From: Leptodactylus fallax
Taxonomy: Eukaryota > Chordata > Amphibia > Anura > Leptodactylidae
Direction: 5' to 3'
Length of the DNA stretch: 64,000 nt
NCBI GenBank assembly: GCA_947044405.1
Contig: CAMRHE010000011.1
Span: 4,084,501 to 4,148,500, forward strand
In this document: positions 45,116 to 56,574 of the stretch, in pieces
How positions within the stretch are numbered: the first letter of the stretch is position 1
Layout of the letters: the number at the start of each line of letters is the position of its first letter
Notes under the pieces: model-generated
The model's input: only the letters and a program-made list of their open reading frames with translations
Told to the model about the DNA's origin: nothing
Databases searched by the model: none
Translations under genes and position numbers: made by a program

Positions 45116-48100
45116 GTAAATGATCCCTTATAGACATAGCAGTAGCGACTTTGTCACACGGCAGACTCATCAGATGTGTTAGGACTGCTGGTGAAACACC
45201 TGCATACTGTAAGAAAGTTTATGACGAGTTCAGCTCTGCCACATCTGTATGTATGTTCATCTATGGAGTTCTATTCATTTTAGCGTACAGCTCTGAGGTC
45301 CTAGCCAAGATCTTACCCATGACTGTATTAGACTGTATTACTTTGCTGTGTCTACAGTATGTACAGGATTTCAGGTGAGAGTCAGTGGTCGGGTGTACTG
45401 TCCCTTTAATAGAGCAGCTGTCAGCCAGGTGTGTTCCAGTGAGTGGTCGGGTGTACTGGCCATTTAATAGAGCAGCTGCCAGCCTGGTGTGTGTTCCCTT
45501 TCTATTGCAGCTGTCCTTTGAGGATGTGATAGCAGAGCCTGACACCACTCACAGCTTTGATAAAGTGTGGATCTGCAGCACTGCCCTGTTTGAGATCAGC
45601 AAATACCTCATCTACAAGGTGCTCACCGTGTTCCTCGCCATCCCTCTGGCCTTCGTCATAGGACTACTCTTTGCCATCCTCAGCTGCCTGCACATCTGGT
45701 AAACTCTCTATTTTTACTATGTAAATGAAAGTTCATCATAGTGTTGAGAAATAGCAGTGCCCATTTAGAAGTCTGTGCCAATGGTGTGTGATAGTGGACA
45801 GTATGGAATTTGGAAGATTTCACCATCATGGCACCAAAGCCAAGAGACATTACAATTATATGATAACCCTGACCCATAATACCCACCCTTATGTTAGGCT
45901 ACGGCTTCATGCATGCGACTGAGTTTGCTATCAGAGTCTAAGCCAACGGTATTCCGGGTCCGTGTGTCCGTTCCAACGGATCCAAATAGGATCTTCTCAA
46001 ACAATAACGGAACTGAAACCCCAAAGACAGTGGAATAGCACACTTGGTTGTGTGCATGAAGCCTAGGTCTGGACACTTGGAGGAGACCTCTTTTACAATT
46101 CTACTTTATCTTGTGAAAATGGTAAACTACACACAAGTGTAATCTAGTGATATATGTAATGAAATAGTCCAGATCTTTTATAGAATATCTGGTAAATTTT
46201 ATTCGTAGCTGTGCAATGACACAAAAGCCTGCCTAGAGCACAAAAGTCTGATATACTTAGACTCTTCGCATCCACTTTGAAGCTTCCATTGAGTGCCTCG
46301 CAGGTTCGGAGCATTCTGCTGCACTATTCTTTTCGATAAAATAAAGGAAACGTGACAGTCCCCATTATAGTCAACAGGATTCATCAGACACCACTGGTAT
46401 TCACCATGCACTGAATTCGGGACTGCCATTGTTTCCATTTTTCTGTTCCTTTAATGGAAATCTAAAATGGAAATAGCAGCATAGATATGAATTTAGCCTT
46501 ACACTGCAGAAGTTATGCTAAAATGTTGAGAATATATTTGGGCAAAATTAAACAAAAATTATTTATATTATTTTGTTTTTGGCACAGAAATGTATTTAAC
46601 CTTTCATAGTCAGGAAGCTGTTGTGGCCATAATGCATTGTATAGAGATACAATGGCATAAGTTGCCAGTGGACTCCCCACTGACAAAAAGTATACTGGGT
46701 CATATATATTTTTTGTATTTGCTTGCGAGATGTCTCTACATAGAAAAGCTTTTGTATATGGTATAAAAAGTATGTAAAAGTATACCAGATCTTGTTCTCT
46801 GTCAGGTGAAAGGGAGCCTGTGGATACGTTTGTTACATGCTTTAGGAGCACATTGCAAGCACAATGTGAACATAGCCTAATAAGGTAAATATTGTACAAA
46901 CAGGCTTTCTCAAAATTGTAATATATAACAAATCAGTTCCCAGAGTAGCATCATATGACAGAATAGTTCCAAACAGTTCACTTAGCAATATACCGTTCTA
47001 TTATAGAACAATGCCCACACAGCAGTTATTTCTCATTGCAACTGTATCATAAAGTAACCAGTAGGAAGAGGGTTCCTCCTGCTACAAAGGCTACAACCTG
47101 GAACCACATTAAATTGCTGCTACTTGTGGAGTTAATGGTGATGGGGCATACTAAGCAACATTTCTTGTGGTTTCAAAGGTGAACAAAAACTGAGAACATG
47201 TGGTTTATTACACTTGGACATTGAAAATAAAGGGTGACTTTAATAAAGAGGTATTCCCATCTCAAGGATCACAATCTGACTTGTAGCTTAAGCTAACTGA
47301 AGTGTGTTAGCTAATTAGTTTGCCAGATATAGCTAAATATTCCTCCTCAGTGTTTATCGCTGGTTGCCTAGGTTACAGACCATCTCTCTGGTCAGACTGA
47401 TGACTCAGTCCCTGCTCCCAGCCACCTATATGCTCTTCTCTCTGCATATTGCTTTCAGTTGCTGAGTCCTGATAAGTGCTAAAAAGGTTTCTTGATTCTG
47501 TTATGTATGTAAATCCAGAGACAGGAGGGAAGTTGAAATTCTAAGATGGGAAACTCCTTGAAAACTTTGTCTTAATTCATTCCTTGACAGACAAGAGACA
47601 CACCTGAATTACTAAGAGGTTCCAAGCTCCTAATAATTCATGTACATGTTGGTGCACTTGAACTAAAATCTTCATCAGTCAAGGACTGGCTTACATTCCT
47701 AGTATTTGGCTTACAGTAAATCTGCTGGACCGGGAACATCCCTGCCCCAACCCACCTAGATTCCTGCACCATTGTGTGCCAAAAATGCATATTTTTGGCT
47801 ACTTTCTATGCACAGCCCAGTTAGTGTATCTTTCTGCCTTTTTTAATCCGAACAGAGTCTTGATTGGAAAAATGTGACTACTACAGCAAACCTACACAGT
47901 GTGAATAAGAATATCTGTAATGAGATCAATACCCTCTCAAAGATGCCCGAGGACTTGCTGCCCAAGGGCTTGTAATGTTTTCAGAAGTGTCTAAAGTAAA
48001 TGTATCTGGAGGTTTCATACAGATTGAATTTTCTAACTTCTCCTTTAGCGCCTCAGTAACTGTTTTCAGTATTAGGTCTATATTGAAGTTAGTGAGCAGT

Positions 48101-49973
48101 AAACATATATAGTCATATATTAACAAGTTATCCTGAGTGTGCTCCCATTACAATCATTTATACACCAAGAGTATTCTCCGACATATACAGTACCTACAGT
48201 ACTATGCATGCCATTGTATAGCTTTACAATGGCTTACCTGGGCCATTGGCCACATTTTTTTTGCTGTGTTTTCCCATCTTGGAAATAAAGTTATGCTGGT
48301 GTATACTATCCTGCCAAAGGCCAATAACATACTCATTTTGCATTCATCAGGTCAATTGTATGCACCATGAACTTTCCAGGGACATAGACCAAATGTGTTC
48401 ACATAACAAAATATGAACAAATTGGTAATGTGCAGCACTGACCGGAGCCCAAACTGCAGATTACATGCCCTAAAGCCTTTTTCAATCCATTTACAAATTT
48501 ATAAAATTCAGAATATCTCAGCAACGGAGCTGCAGTCTGCAGTAAAAGAGGCAGGTTGGACAACCTAATCTCCAAAAACTCCTAGTGTGCCAGAATCAAT
48601 GGAGCAACAGCTGTTAAATGATGCAAAGAGCTGGACTTGGCAGAGGTGGTGAAAGGTGCCCTTTAAAATAAGCTGAACCTGAATGGAGTTGTTTCAGAAA
48701 CATGTATGGTTTTTTGCAAACTCCATTCAGATGAATGGCAGAGCCTCAGAAATTTCTGCTACAAATCTATCACTTGTCAACTTACCTTAGCAGCCCGCTC
48801 TGTCAGTTATTTAGCTGGGTGGGATCCACTGCATCCCTTCAGCGCTGTAGAAATTCTGATTTGCTGGGAGCCTGCAAGCTGACACACACTCATACTCCCC
48901 TGCCTACCTAGTCAAGTCAGCAGGTAGTGAGTGGCACTGTGCGGTTCCCCTGACACTGGTTCATACAACTTTGTATTGGAGAACACGTAGCATTGGATAA
49001 AGCCTTTCCAAACTAAGTTTCATGAAAGAGGCACTTTAACAATGACCTATATCTGAACCCAAAAGAGATCACATTCCAGTTAAGAAGCAATTTATTTATA
49101 CCGTGTGCCTTTGGCATAGAGCGCCAGTTGTTATATTGTCTGCGCTTATTACACAGAGCCAGGAGCGGGTAACTGAGCAGAACATTTTGTATGCAGTACT
49201 GGACACACAGGGGTGCAGATTTACATGTAATGCTATCGCTAACAGTTAGTTAATCAAAAAAGGATATGTTTTCAAGAAGTTCTTCAACTTCTTTACATTT
49301 TTTTATTTTAACCATAGCTATCATATATAGAGGTTGTGTTTTAATGCATTAGAAATATCGCTAGACAATTCATCAAAAAATAACCAAAATTGAAAGTCAG
49401 CTCATTTAACCATTGTGAACTTGTTCACGTTGATTATTTCAGTTATTTTGTATCCATGTCATCCCGTCTCACACTGCCATTGGCTAAAGGACATGTCACT
49501 AACTGTACATTATCCAATCAGGATCAGTGATATGTGAATAACCAAAACCAAAAAGTGGCATATAAATAAGGGGTGTAGCATGTAAAAACAAGAGTGTCCT
49601 AAAATAATTATTCTTTAATCATAATCAGGGTAATAATTTTAATTAATCATGATCTTAATTTGGGCCATAATCTTTATGTATTTTCCTATTCATGGACTCT
49701 ATTGGTAGGTGGTAATGGTACTGTGACCAATCATGCTGTACTTCTATCTGCTCTGTACCTATGCTTTACTTTATAGTTTGCAATTTTCTCTAAGTAATTT
49801 GTCAATTTTTGGTTTTCAGGGTCGTGATGCCATTCGTGAGAACCTGTCTAATGATGATACCACCTGTACAAGCAGTATGGAAGGGCATTACAGAAAGCTT
49901 TGTAGCCCCTCTATATGCAAGTATGGGACGCTGCTTGTCATCAGTCAGTGTGCGAGTAGATCAGCCGTTTTAA
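44972..49973 (+). CDS. CAV2: caveolin-2, three coding exons
   Basis: Joining 44972-45115, 45511-45698 and 49820-49973 gives 161 codons plus stop, against 162 in human CAV2. All splice sites are GT-AG with phases 0 and 2. Caveolin-2 is an integral protein of caveolae that hetero-oligomerises with caveolin-1 and needs it for plasma-membrane delivery. The signature FEDVIAEP is at residues 51-58, followed by the scaffolding region (59-84), a hydrophobic intramembrane hairpin (about 85-111, [20 protein letters not shown]) and a C-terminal helix with Cys120 and Cys149. The start MGLEKEK matches the family start; an upstream in-frame ATG at 44807 is rejected. CAV1 follows 11.7 kb downstream on the same strand, the standard vertebrate order. 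Confidence 0.97.
45384..45499. repeat. 58-bp tandem duplication in CAV2 intron 1
   Basis: Two copies of 'agtggtcgggtgtactg...' with spacing 58, the second ending about 11 bases before exon 2. The second copy runs into the polypyrimidine tract of the acceptor. Confidence 0.85.
45511..45698 (+). other. CAV2: CAV2 coding exon 2
   Basis: Acceptor 'tctattgcag|CTGTCC' and donor 'CATCTG|GTAAAC'. It encodes residues 49-110 and two bases of Trp111: the signature, scaffolding region and intramembrane segment. Confidence 0.97.
45699..49819 (+). other. CAV2: CAV2 intron 2
   Basis: 4121 bp, GT-AG, phase 2. It holds a MITE-like repeat at 45894-46068 and otherwise AT-rich sequence in which no further exon or transposon was recognised. 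Confidence 0.9.
45894..46068. repeat. MITE-like repeat in CAV2 intron 2
   Basis: Ends 'ttaggctacggcttcatgca' and 'tgtgcatgaagcctaggtc' are inverted repeats around a 130-bp centre. Confidence 0.65.
49820..49973 (+). other. CAV2: CAV2 coding exon 3 and stop
   Basis: Acceptor 'tggttttcag|GGTCGT'. It completes Trp111 and encodes [20 protein letters not shown] onward to DQPF, with TAA at 49971-49973. It matches the caveolin-2 C-terminus (APLYAS, GRC, SSVSV). Confidence 0.96.
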
Positions 49974-51441
49974 CCCAGTGATGACACCAAGAACATATCT
50001 GAACACCTAGTGATAAATACAGTTTATCATTCACTACTCTGAACAAATACGCTCAGTTCACAGAAAGTGTCCTTAACACGTCCATGTGTACATTCCAGAT
50101 CTACTCCAACAGATGCCTGTTTTAATCAGTCTGTGTACTGTGTATGTGCTGAAAACACACAGCAGACAAATGGAATAAGGACACATTAAAGGTGTTATCT
50201 GGGGAATAAAAAGTACTTACAGTGTATTCACTGCAGTAGATGGTTCTACTTATCAATATACATTCTTCTCCCCTGCTAGGTTGATGTTAAAAATTTTCTT
50301 ATGTTTTGCACGACGGCCAAAAGTTTTCTAGTTCGGTTCACCTGATAGCACTTCAACTCTGGATCATGAGAGCAAAGCCTCTCTACTCCTTCTGCTTGTC
50401 CTTGGCATAGGGTGGGGTCAGTAATGTGATCAAGAGTCAGGGAGACATCTGGAGAACCAAACTAGAAGAATTCGGAGTCCAAGGCAGTGATGTAACAGCA
50501 ATCATGTATGTTGGTAAGTAAGGACCATCTATTACAGTGAATACACTGCAAGTACTTTTTATTTCTTGGATAACCCTTTTAATGCCGCATGAAATTATAA
50601 AGTAGTAGTTTTATTATAATATGTATTACACAACATAGTACCAGAGCTAAGACGTAGCACTGAAAACAAAGGAAAACAATAGGGTTCCTTCTTCTATAGA
50701 ATAAAACATATCCCAATTAGTTAATACAGTCTCCAAAGCCTATAGTTTCATACATACCCGAATGCCCATAAGCAGCCCATCTTATGTAATGGGGCTCCTT
50801 ACCACGGGGCCTCTCTTCACTATCAATTATTTTTTCCCAAACTGGACAATGTCCTAAGTAACCTATAAAAGCATCTGCTTTACAGTTATCAAGCATTTTT
50901 TTGATCAGCAATAAAGTCTTTTTGACTTGCTCAGCTATGGGAAACCATTTGTAAGGAGCAAAATTCCCATAACCTTATTTGCAGAGTAATGGAAATAAAT
51001 AATCTGAATATTTTTTGTACATGCTACTTGGAGACAAATAAGAATGGCTCTATGGGACTGATCTACGAGGTATTCTAGGCACAACATTTCTCACCTCTAC
51101 TCAACTTCTACTCCATTCCAACTACTCTCTGCTACAGTCATACAGCTGGGTGGGTTGCCAGAATACCCCTAAAGTCCTTTAGAAAGGGGTATCTCGAATG
51201 TCATGTGGATTTTTGAATACAAGAACAAGTGCTAACAGCAGACAACATGTAATAGTCACTGGCTGTGAGTAACTGACACACATTTAATCCTTTTACCTTT
51301 CATGCAGAATTTTTGTATATAGAGGCAGCAGATTTATACAAGGTATTTAATACCATATTTGTTAGTTCAGCTTTACATGACAGAATTACTTATTTCTGTA
51401 TGCTTTGCATATTTGCCAAGAACACTGTTTCCATGTACATT
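49974..51441 (+). other. CAV2 3' UTR and flank
   Basis: Candidate poly(A) signals AATAAA at 50910-50915 and 50994-50999. Which is used cannot be told from sequence. A MITE lies at 50186-50582, so it may be carried in the 3' UTR. Confidence 0.4.
50186..50582. repeat. TTAA-flanked MITE with long inverted ends
   Basis: Between TTAA sites (50186-50189, 50579-50582) the ends are inverted over roughly 65 bp. The left 'gaataaaaagtacttacagt' and 'gtattcactgcagtagatgg' pair with the right 'agtactttttattt' and 'ccatctattacagtgaatac'. Transcribed, it would form a long imperfect hairpin. Confidence 0.8.
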
Positions 51442-51864
51442 AAGGGTATGTTCACAGAGGTTTTTGCAGGGTGAAAAAAGCTGCTTCAGGAATTAGGAAA
51501 TGTTTTTGACTAGTTTTTTTATATACAGTGGGGTTTTTGAGGCGTTTTTTGTCAGATTTTTTTTTTTTTTTACTCCTGCACACTGTATGGACCTGGAAGT
51601 TAGTTTTAAAAAAAATGATAGCGTTTTTTGATGGGGTTTTTGCAAAAACTGCATCAAAAAAATGCGTTGCGTTTTTTCCGCCTCCCATTGATTTCAATGG
51701 GTTTTTCAAGGCGGAATCTGCCTGAAGATACGTCATGTCAGCATTTTTTTCAGCTAATGTAAAAATTCTGCTACTGACTTCCACTGAAATGAATGGGAGG
51801 TGTATTTTGGGGCAGATTCCGCCTCACAATCCTCCTACAAAAAACTCTGTGTAAACTCACCCTA
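51442..51864. repeat. MITE-like inverted repeat
   Basis: Ends 'aagggtatgttcacagaggt' and 'ctctgtgtaaactcacccta' are inverted. The interior has 'ccgcctcccattgatttcaa' and its inverted partner 'gaatgggagg'. The short frame over it is fortuitous. Confidence 0.65.
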
Positions 51865-53485
51865 ATAAGAACAAATGTATTTTCATGTATATTAACTGAA
51901 TGCACTGAAATAATTGCTTGTATATTTTAAATAAATATATTGAAAGATTGTGTTTATAGTATATTCAGTGTTCAATATTTTTTTTAATGCAATGTGGTTA
52001 TTATCAGTGAAATTGCAATTTACAAGTGTTTGTTTTAAAATATCTATATAGGGACTTGTTGACAAGAGTCACTCTTTTAACATACATTTGTCCCATAGAA
52101 ATGTATGGGTACATCACAGTATACAAAAATCTATTTGTGATTTTCTAACCCACAAATATAATGTGGAATAAGTGCCAGATTTCTTCTAACTGAGGCATTT
52201 ACCTTCAGACTGAAATCTTTCCCCTTCTTAAGCTCATATTGGGGTTGAGTGTGTGTATACAATGATGCTGTTATGTGTGTGAAAGTTTTCCATTTCTGAA
52301 GAGCATCTTGGTCGCTCCCCAATTACCCTATTGTACTTGATGTTAGAACGTATGCATACCAACTCATCTCGTAACAAGTAAGAACATGCTATTATAATAA
52401 ATCTTCCCTCATTAGAAGTAAACACTTGAATCTCTCCTCTGAGGGCAAAAAAACATTCATTCATCCACCAGTTTTAGATGTAGAAAAGCACAGAGCAATA
52501 AAGTAATAGATAGAAGATAGAACTGCAAGCAAGTAATTCTCTGATCTGAAATCATTTCCTTGCTGTTAGGAGTTAAGCATTTTAAACATTAAGGGAATTT
52601 ATCACCAGGTTTACGCTGCCTTATCTGAAGGCATCATATAGCTTTGTGTCACATATCAGGTGTAACCTGGCCCAAGCATTGTGTGAGACAGAAGTCCTCA
52701 TCTTCATGAATGATGAGCTCTTTCTGTCCTCCTGGCTCTGAATTACGGCTTTTTCCCTATTACTGTTCATAGGGAGAAAGCTGTCAATCAGCAGCAGGAG
52801 AGTCCACAACTCATGCATCCCTGGCTGTCTGTGGTAGATTGTCAGTAAGAATCAAGTTGATCACATTCAGGATCTGTGTAGGGTCTAGTAGGCGAACCAT
52901 CACTGATCAATGTCTTATGATCAATCCTTTCAGTGGAAAACTCCCTAAATTGCTGACAGATAATTGCAATAGGAAATTCTAAACTGATACAAATAATTGA
53001 AGAACAAGCTTTTCTAACTTAATCTGTTTTCCCTATTGTAGTATGCCAAATATTCCTCCTCCCCATGCTTTAGTAAAAAGTATGTTAAAGACAACATTGT
53101 TATGAGCTAGAAAATTATTACCTAAACTATTAAGTAGTTACACAGATGCAAAAAAAAAAACATTTTCCAGTGTATCCAGGTCATGGCCGCACCCAAACAT
53201 TTTTGTAATGAGAGAACAGAATGAGCAAATAAAGTGAAATGGATAAATAGCTGAGGTGTGGATAAGCCTTGTAAGCATGGTTTTATGAGTTCTTTCTCCT
53301 TAAAGAGAACCCACCAACATTGATATGCAGCCAAATCTGCAGACAGTATGTTATAGAGCATGAGGAGCTGAGCAGACTAGCAAATCTCTTTATGGGAAAA
53401 TATTTTGTATAAGTTGTCCTTAATTCATTAATATTGTTGGTCTTACTATGCTTAGAAACGTCCTACTTAGTGAACTTAGTGCATG
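51865..53485. other. intergenic between CAV2 and CAV1, nothing recognised
   Basis: AT-rich, no coding signature, no transposon ends identified. Confidence 0.4.
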
Positions 53486-53616
53486 TGTATATATATATAT
53501 ATATTTTTATATATACATATTTATATACATATAAATATTTATATATAAATATTTATATATACATATCTTTATATATATTTATATACATATATTTATATAC
53601 ATATTTTTATATATAC
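53486..53616. repeat. TA-rich microsatellite
   Basis: About 130 bp of almost pure TA/TTTA/TACA repeats ('atatttatatacatat'). The reading frame through it is an artefact. Confidence 0.9.
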
Positions 53617-54758
53617 CAGTCGAGCAGCGTAATACAGAGTCAAAATCTGAGAGAATAGTCAAAAGTAAAGTCAGAGGTCAGGAATATGTATAGGAGGTAT
53701 AAGACCCCTAGGAGGTCTTAGAAGACTTCTTGGTGAACATTGAAACCTTATTTTTTTTATTTTGTATTTTTCCCACTGTAACCAGGGCATCCAAAGAAAC
53801 TGCAGTACCAATAGAAACAGCTGCCTTGCTGTAAGGGAATTGCTAGAGCAATTCCCCAGTAGCTGCTGGTTAACCCTGGAGGGAGGGGCACGACAAGACA
53901 GTGAGCCCTAAGCTGAACCCCCCGCCTATTTTTCCAAATCTGTCCATTCCTCTGCCCCAGGGGGAAGTTTAAGGGCCCAAGCCTGTGGATCCCACTGTAA
54001 GAGAGAAATGACCACCCCCACCATCTGAGACTGAGACGCACGAGGGTTGACCCGAAAATACAACCAACATGACTGCCAGAACGTCTCAAATTTTCTTCAG
54101 TCCCCTGAAAAACGATCCAGGAGTAACATTTTAACCATGAGAAGGGAGTTGACAGCAGGTGGTGTCGCAGCAGCCAGACAGTGAGTCCTAAGCTGAGCCC
54201 TCGCCCCATCCCATCCCCATGCCTACTTGCCTAAACTGCCCTAGGCGACAGAAGACAACTGGGCGGCAGTCCCTTTTTAAATATAAGTGATGACAGAACG
54301 CAACAAAAGGGAGGTCAGCTAGCCAAGGGGTCGGTACCAGTCGAGCAGCGTAATACAGAGTCAAAATCTGAGAGGATAGTCAAAAGTAAAGTCAGAGGTC
54401 AGGAATATGTATAGAGATAAACCGCAAATAGTAAATAGCAACACGCACAATGCAATAGCAAGTGCCAAGGTGAATGTGAGCAAACAATAAATAGGAAGGA
54501 AGAACCCGCCCCAGACTTGATAGGAAGATAGGCTGTCAATCACACATGTAGGCTAAGATTAACTATTAGAGGAGCAGAGGGAAACCAGGGTGAAAGAGAT
54601 GGGTGTGGTGGAAAATCAGTTACAGAGGTGAGGGAATAGGACTGTGTTCAGACAACACCAGAAGAACCTAAAACAAGGAATCATAGCTGGACACGCCTCC
54701 TGCGCCATAGCATGTGGCCAGAGGATGGCGCCGAAGCCTGAATGGGCAAGGATGTTAC
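53617..54758 (-). mobile_element. decayed Ty3/gypsy fragment
   Basis: On the minus strand an LTR-like start, TGTAACATCCTTGCCC, lies at 54758. A 78-bp block (54337-54414) recurs almost identically at 53617-53693, read here as part of each LTR. Between them the minus strand encodes QWDPQAWALKLPPGAEEW (near 54005-53950), like gypsy-type gag capsid. It is heavily deleted, and a different family from the 4170-9667 element. Confidence 0.55.
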
Positions 54759-54959
54759 ATTTGCCTTATTTTGTATTTACTACATAGCAGTCATTGAGCA
54801 CTATGTAGCCTGGAAATGAGAAGACAGAAGAAGCAATACACCTCTATTTGTCTTCTCAGAATCCTTGGTTGCCAGGCGTGATTTCGGAGCCTGCTAGACC
54901 CTTGGTAAATGGTAAGGATAGACCATCAATATTGTGAAACTGGGGAAACCCCTTTAATA

Positions 54960-55289
54960 ATAAAGAAGAATGGCAGAGGATCCCCAAATCCAGATGTGAA
55001 AAACTTGTTGCATCATTCCCAAGAAGACTCATGGCTGTATTAGCTCAAAAGGGGCTTCTACTCAATACTGAGCAAAGGTTCTGAATATTTGTGACCATGT
55101 GATATTTCAGTTTTTCTTTTTTAATAAATTTGCTAAAATATCTACATTTCTGTTTTTTTTTTTCTGTCAAGATGGGGTGCTGAGTGTACATTAATGAGAA
55201 ATAAAATGAACTTTTTTGCTTTTAGCAAATGGCTGCAATGAAACAGAGTGAAAAATTTAAAGGAGTCTGAATACTTTCCGTACCCACTG
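54960..55289 (+). mobile_element. Tc1-like element B family, 3' end
   Basis: The plus strand encodes the last transposase residues (EWQRIPKSRCEKLVASFPRR) to a stop at 55082-55084. Then comes the terminal repeat 'tttccgtacccactg', followed by TA (55290-55291). It is the inverted partner of the end at 10844. A truncated copy abutting the TTAA-type end at about 54956. Confidence 0.85.
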
Positions 55290-55903
55290 TATATTGAAAT
55301 GAATAAAAACAGCAAAAAATGGAACATCTGCTCATAGCAACTAATAACATCATCTATTTAATTTTCCAAAAGGAAGCTAAATATTAGGGATATAGTTCAT
55401 ATGGGAGCTATGGCAGCCCCTTATGTAAGCTTTAGTAACTGTTCTCCAATATGAATATCTGCATGTAAAACATTCCCTCACAAGAAAGGATGACACTTAC
55501 TGTATGTACCAGCCCTGTTTAAAACACTGAACGGCTCAGGTACTAAGGTACAGTGAACAATACAGGTACATCACCACTCACCAGCTGCATTATTCACTCG
55601 CTGAACAGGTCCCTAACTGGTCATGTGATCAGCAGACTGACCTGCCGATTCACACATCAGTAAGATGTCTGTTTCTATGTAAGTCTATGGAAGCATAAAA
55701 TGCTGGCTTTTTATAGACTTACTTCTGGGTGGTATGTGGCATGTCAATCTGTCAATCACATAACCAACCGAGGACTTATTCAGATGCTAAGTAGCTACAT
55801 TGTTCATTGTATATTAGTATGTCCTGTACTACAGGGCTAGACATTATTGCAGCTCGGAGTTTCTTATGTGCTAAAAGTAGGGGGAATAAAATCTAAAAAA
55901 AGG

Positions 55904-56573
55904 TTAAAGGGGTTTTCCGAGCAAAAAAATATTTTTTCAAAAAAAAATGCTATTAATAGGTTAATAAGTGCAAACAAATACCTTTAGCAGTGTTTTGAGT
56001 GATTTATGGGTTGCTCTGTGAGTTCCTGGCATCTTCTGCATTTGTTTACATGGGAATCTTTTTGTTTTGTGTTTTCCTACAACTACCATAATTCATTGGG
56101 CTTCACTCAGAGCTGACTCCCTCTCACACCCTCCCCCTCCCTTTCTTACTCACACCCCCCTCCCTGTTTCCCTAGCTAGCCCGCCAACTACTATCCCTTC
56201 CTAACTAACTCAACCCCCCCAACCCATCATACTTACCTGAGTCTAATGGTCTGGCCCTTCTGGGCACAGGACGTCAGTTGTTCTGGGCATGCCAGTCGCC
56301 TAAGCCTGCGCAATAGAGCCAGAGTGCCAGTAGCCGGCACTCCTGTATTGCGCAGGCGTCGGTTGGTCAGCAAGCGTCAAGAAGAGGACGTGACGGCAAC
56401 CCAGAAGAAGTGAGGTCCTGTGCCCAGAAGATCCAGACCTGAAGAGAGGTAAGTATGATGGCTTTGTAGGGGGTTGTGGGTTAGTATTGGTGAACGTCAC
56501 CGGAAAATCAGAAAATGTGCCCAGGGCAGGGGGGAGTGGAGTTGTTTCAATTTATCCTGGGCAACCCCTTCAA
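55904..56573. repeat. TTAA-type MITE
   Basis: TTAAAGGGGTTTTCCGAGC at the left and 'cctgggcaaccccttcaa' at the right (TTAA mutated to TCAA). It is collinear with 41305-42041 ('acctttagcagtgttttgag', 'catcatacttacct'). Confidence 0.72.
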
Positions 56574-56574
56574 C

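Noticed and set aside
53434..53658. Tyr/Ile-rich open frame
   Set aside because: It is the TA-rich microsatellite in translation.
53757..54209. 150-codon minus-strand open frame as a gene
   Set aside because: The gag-like protein signal is in a different frame of the same strand, so this frame is a shadow of a decayed gypsy fragment.
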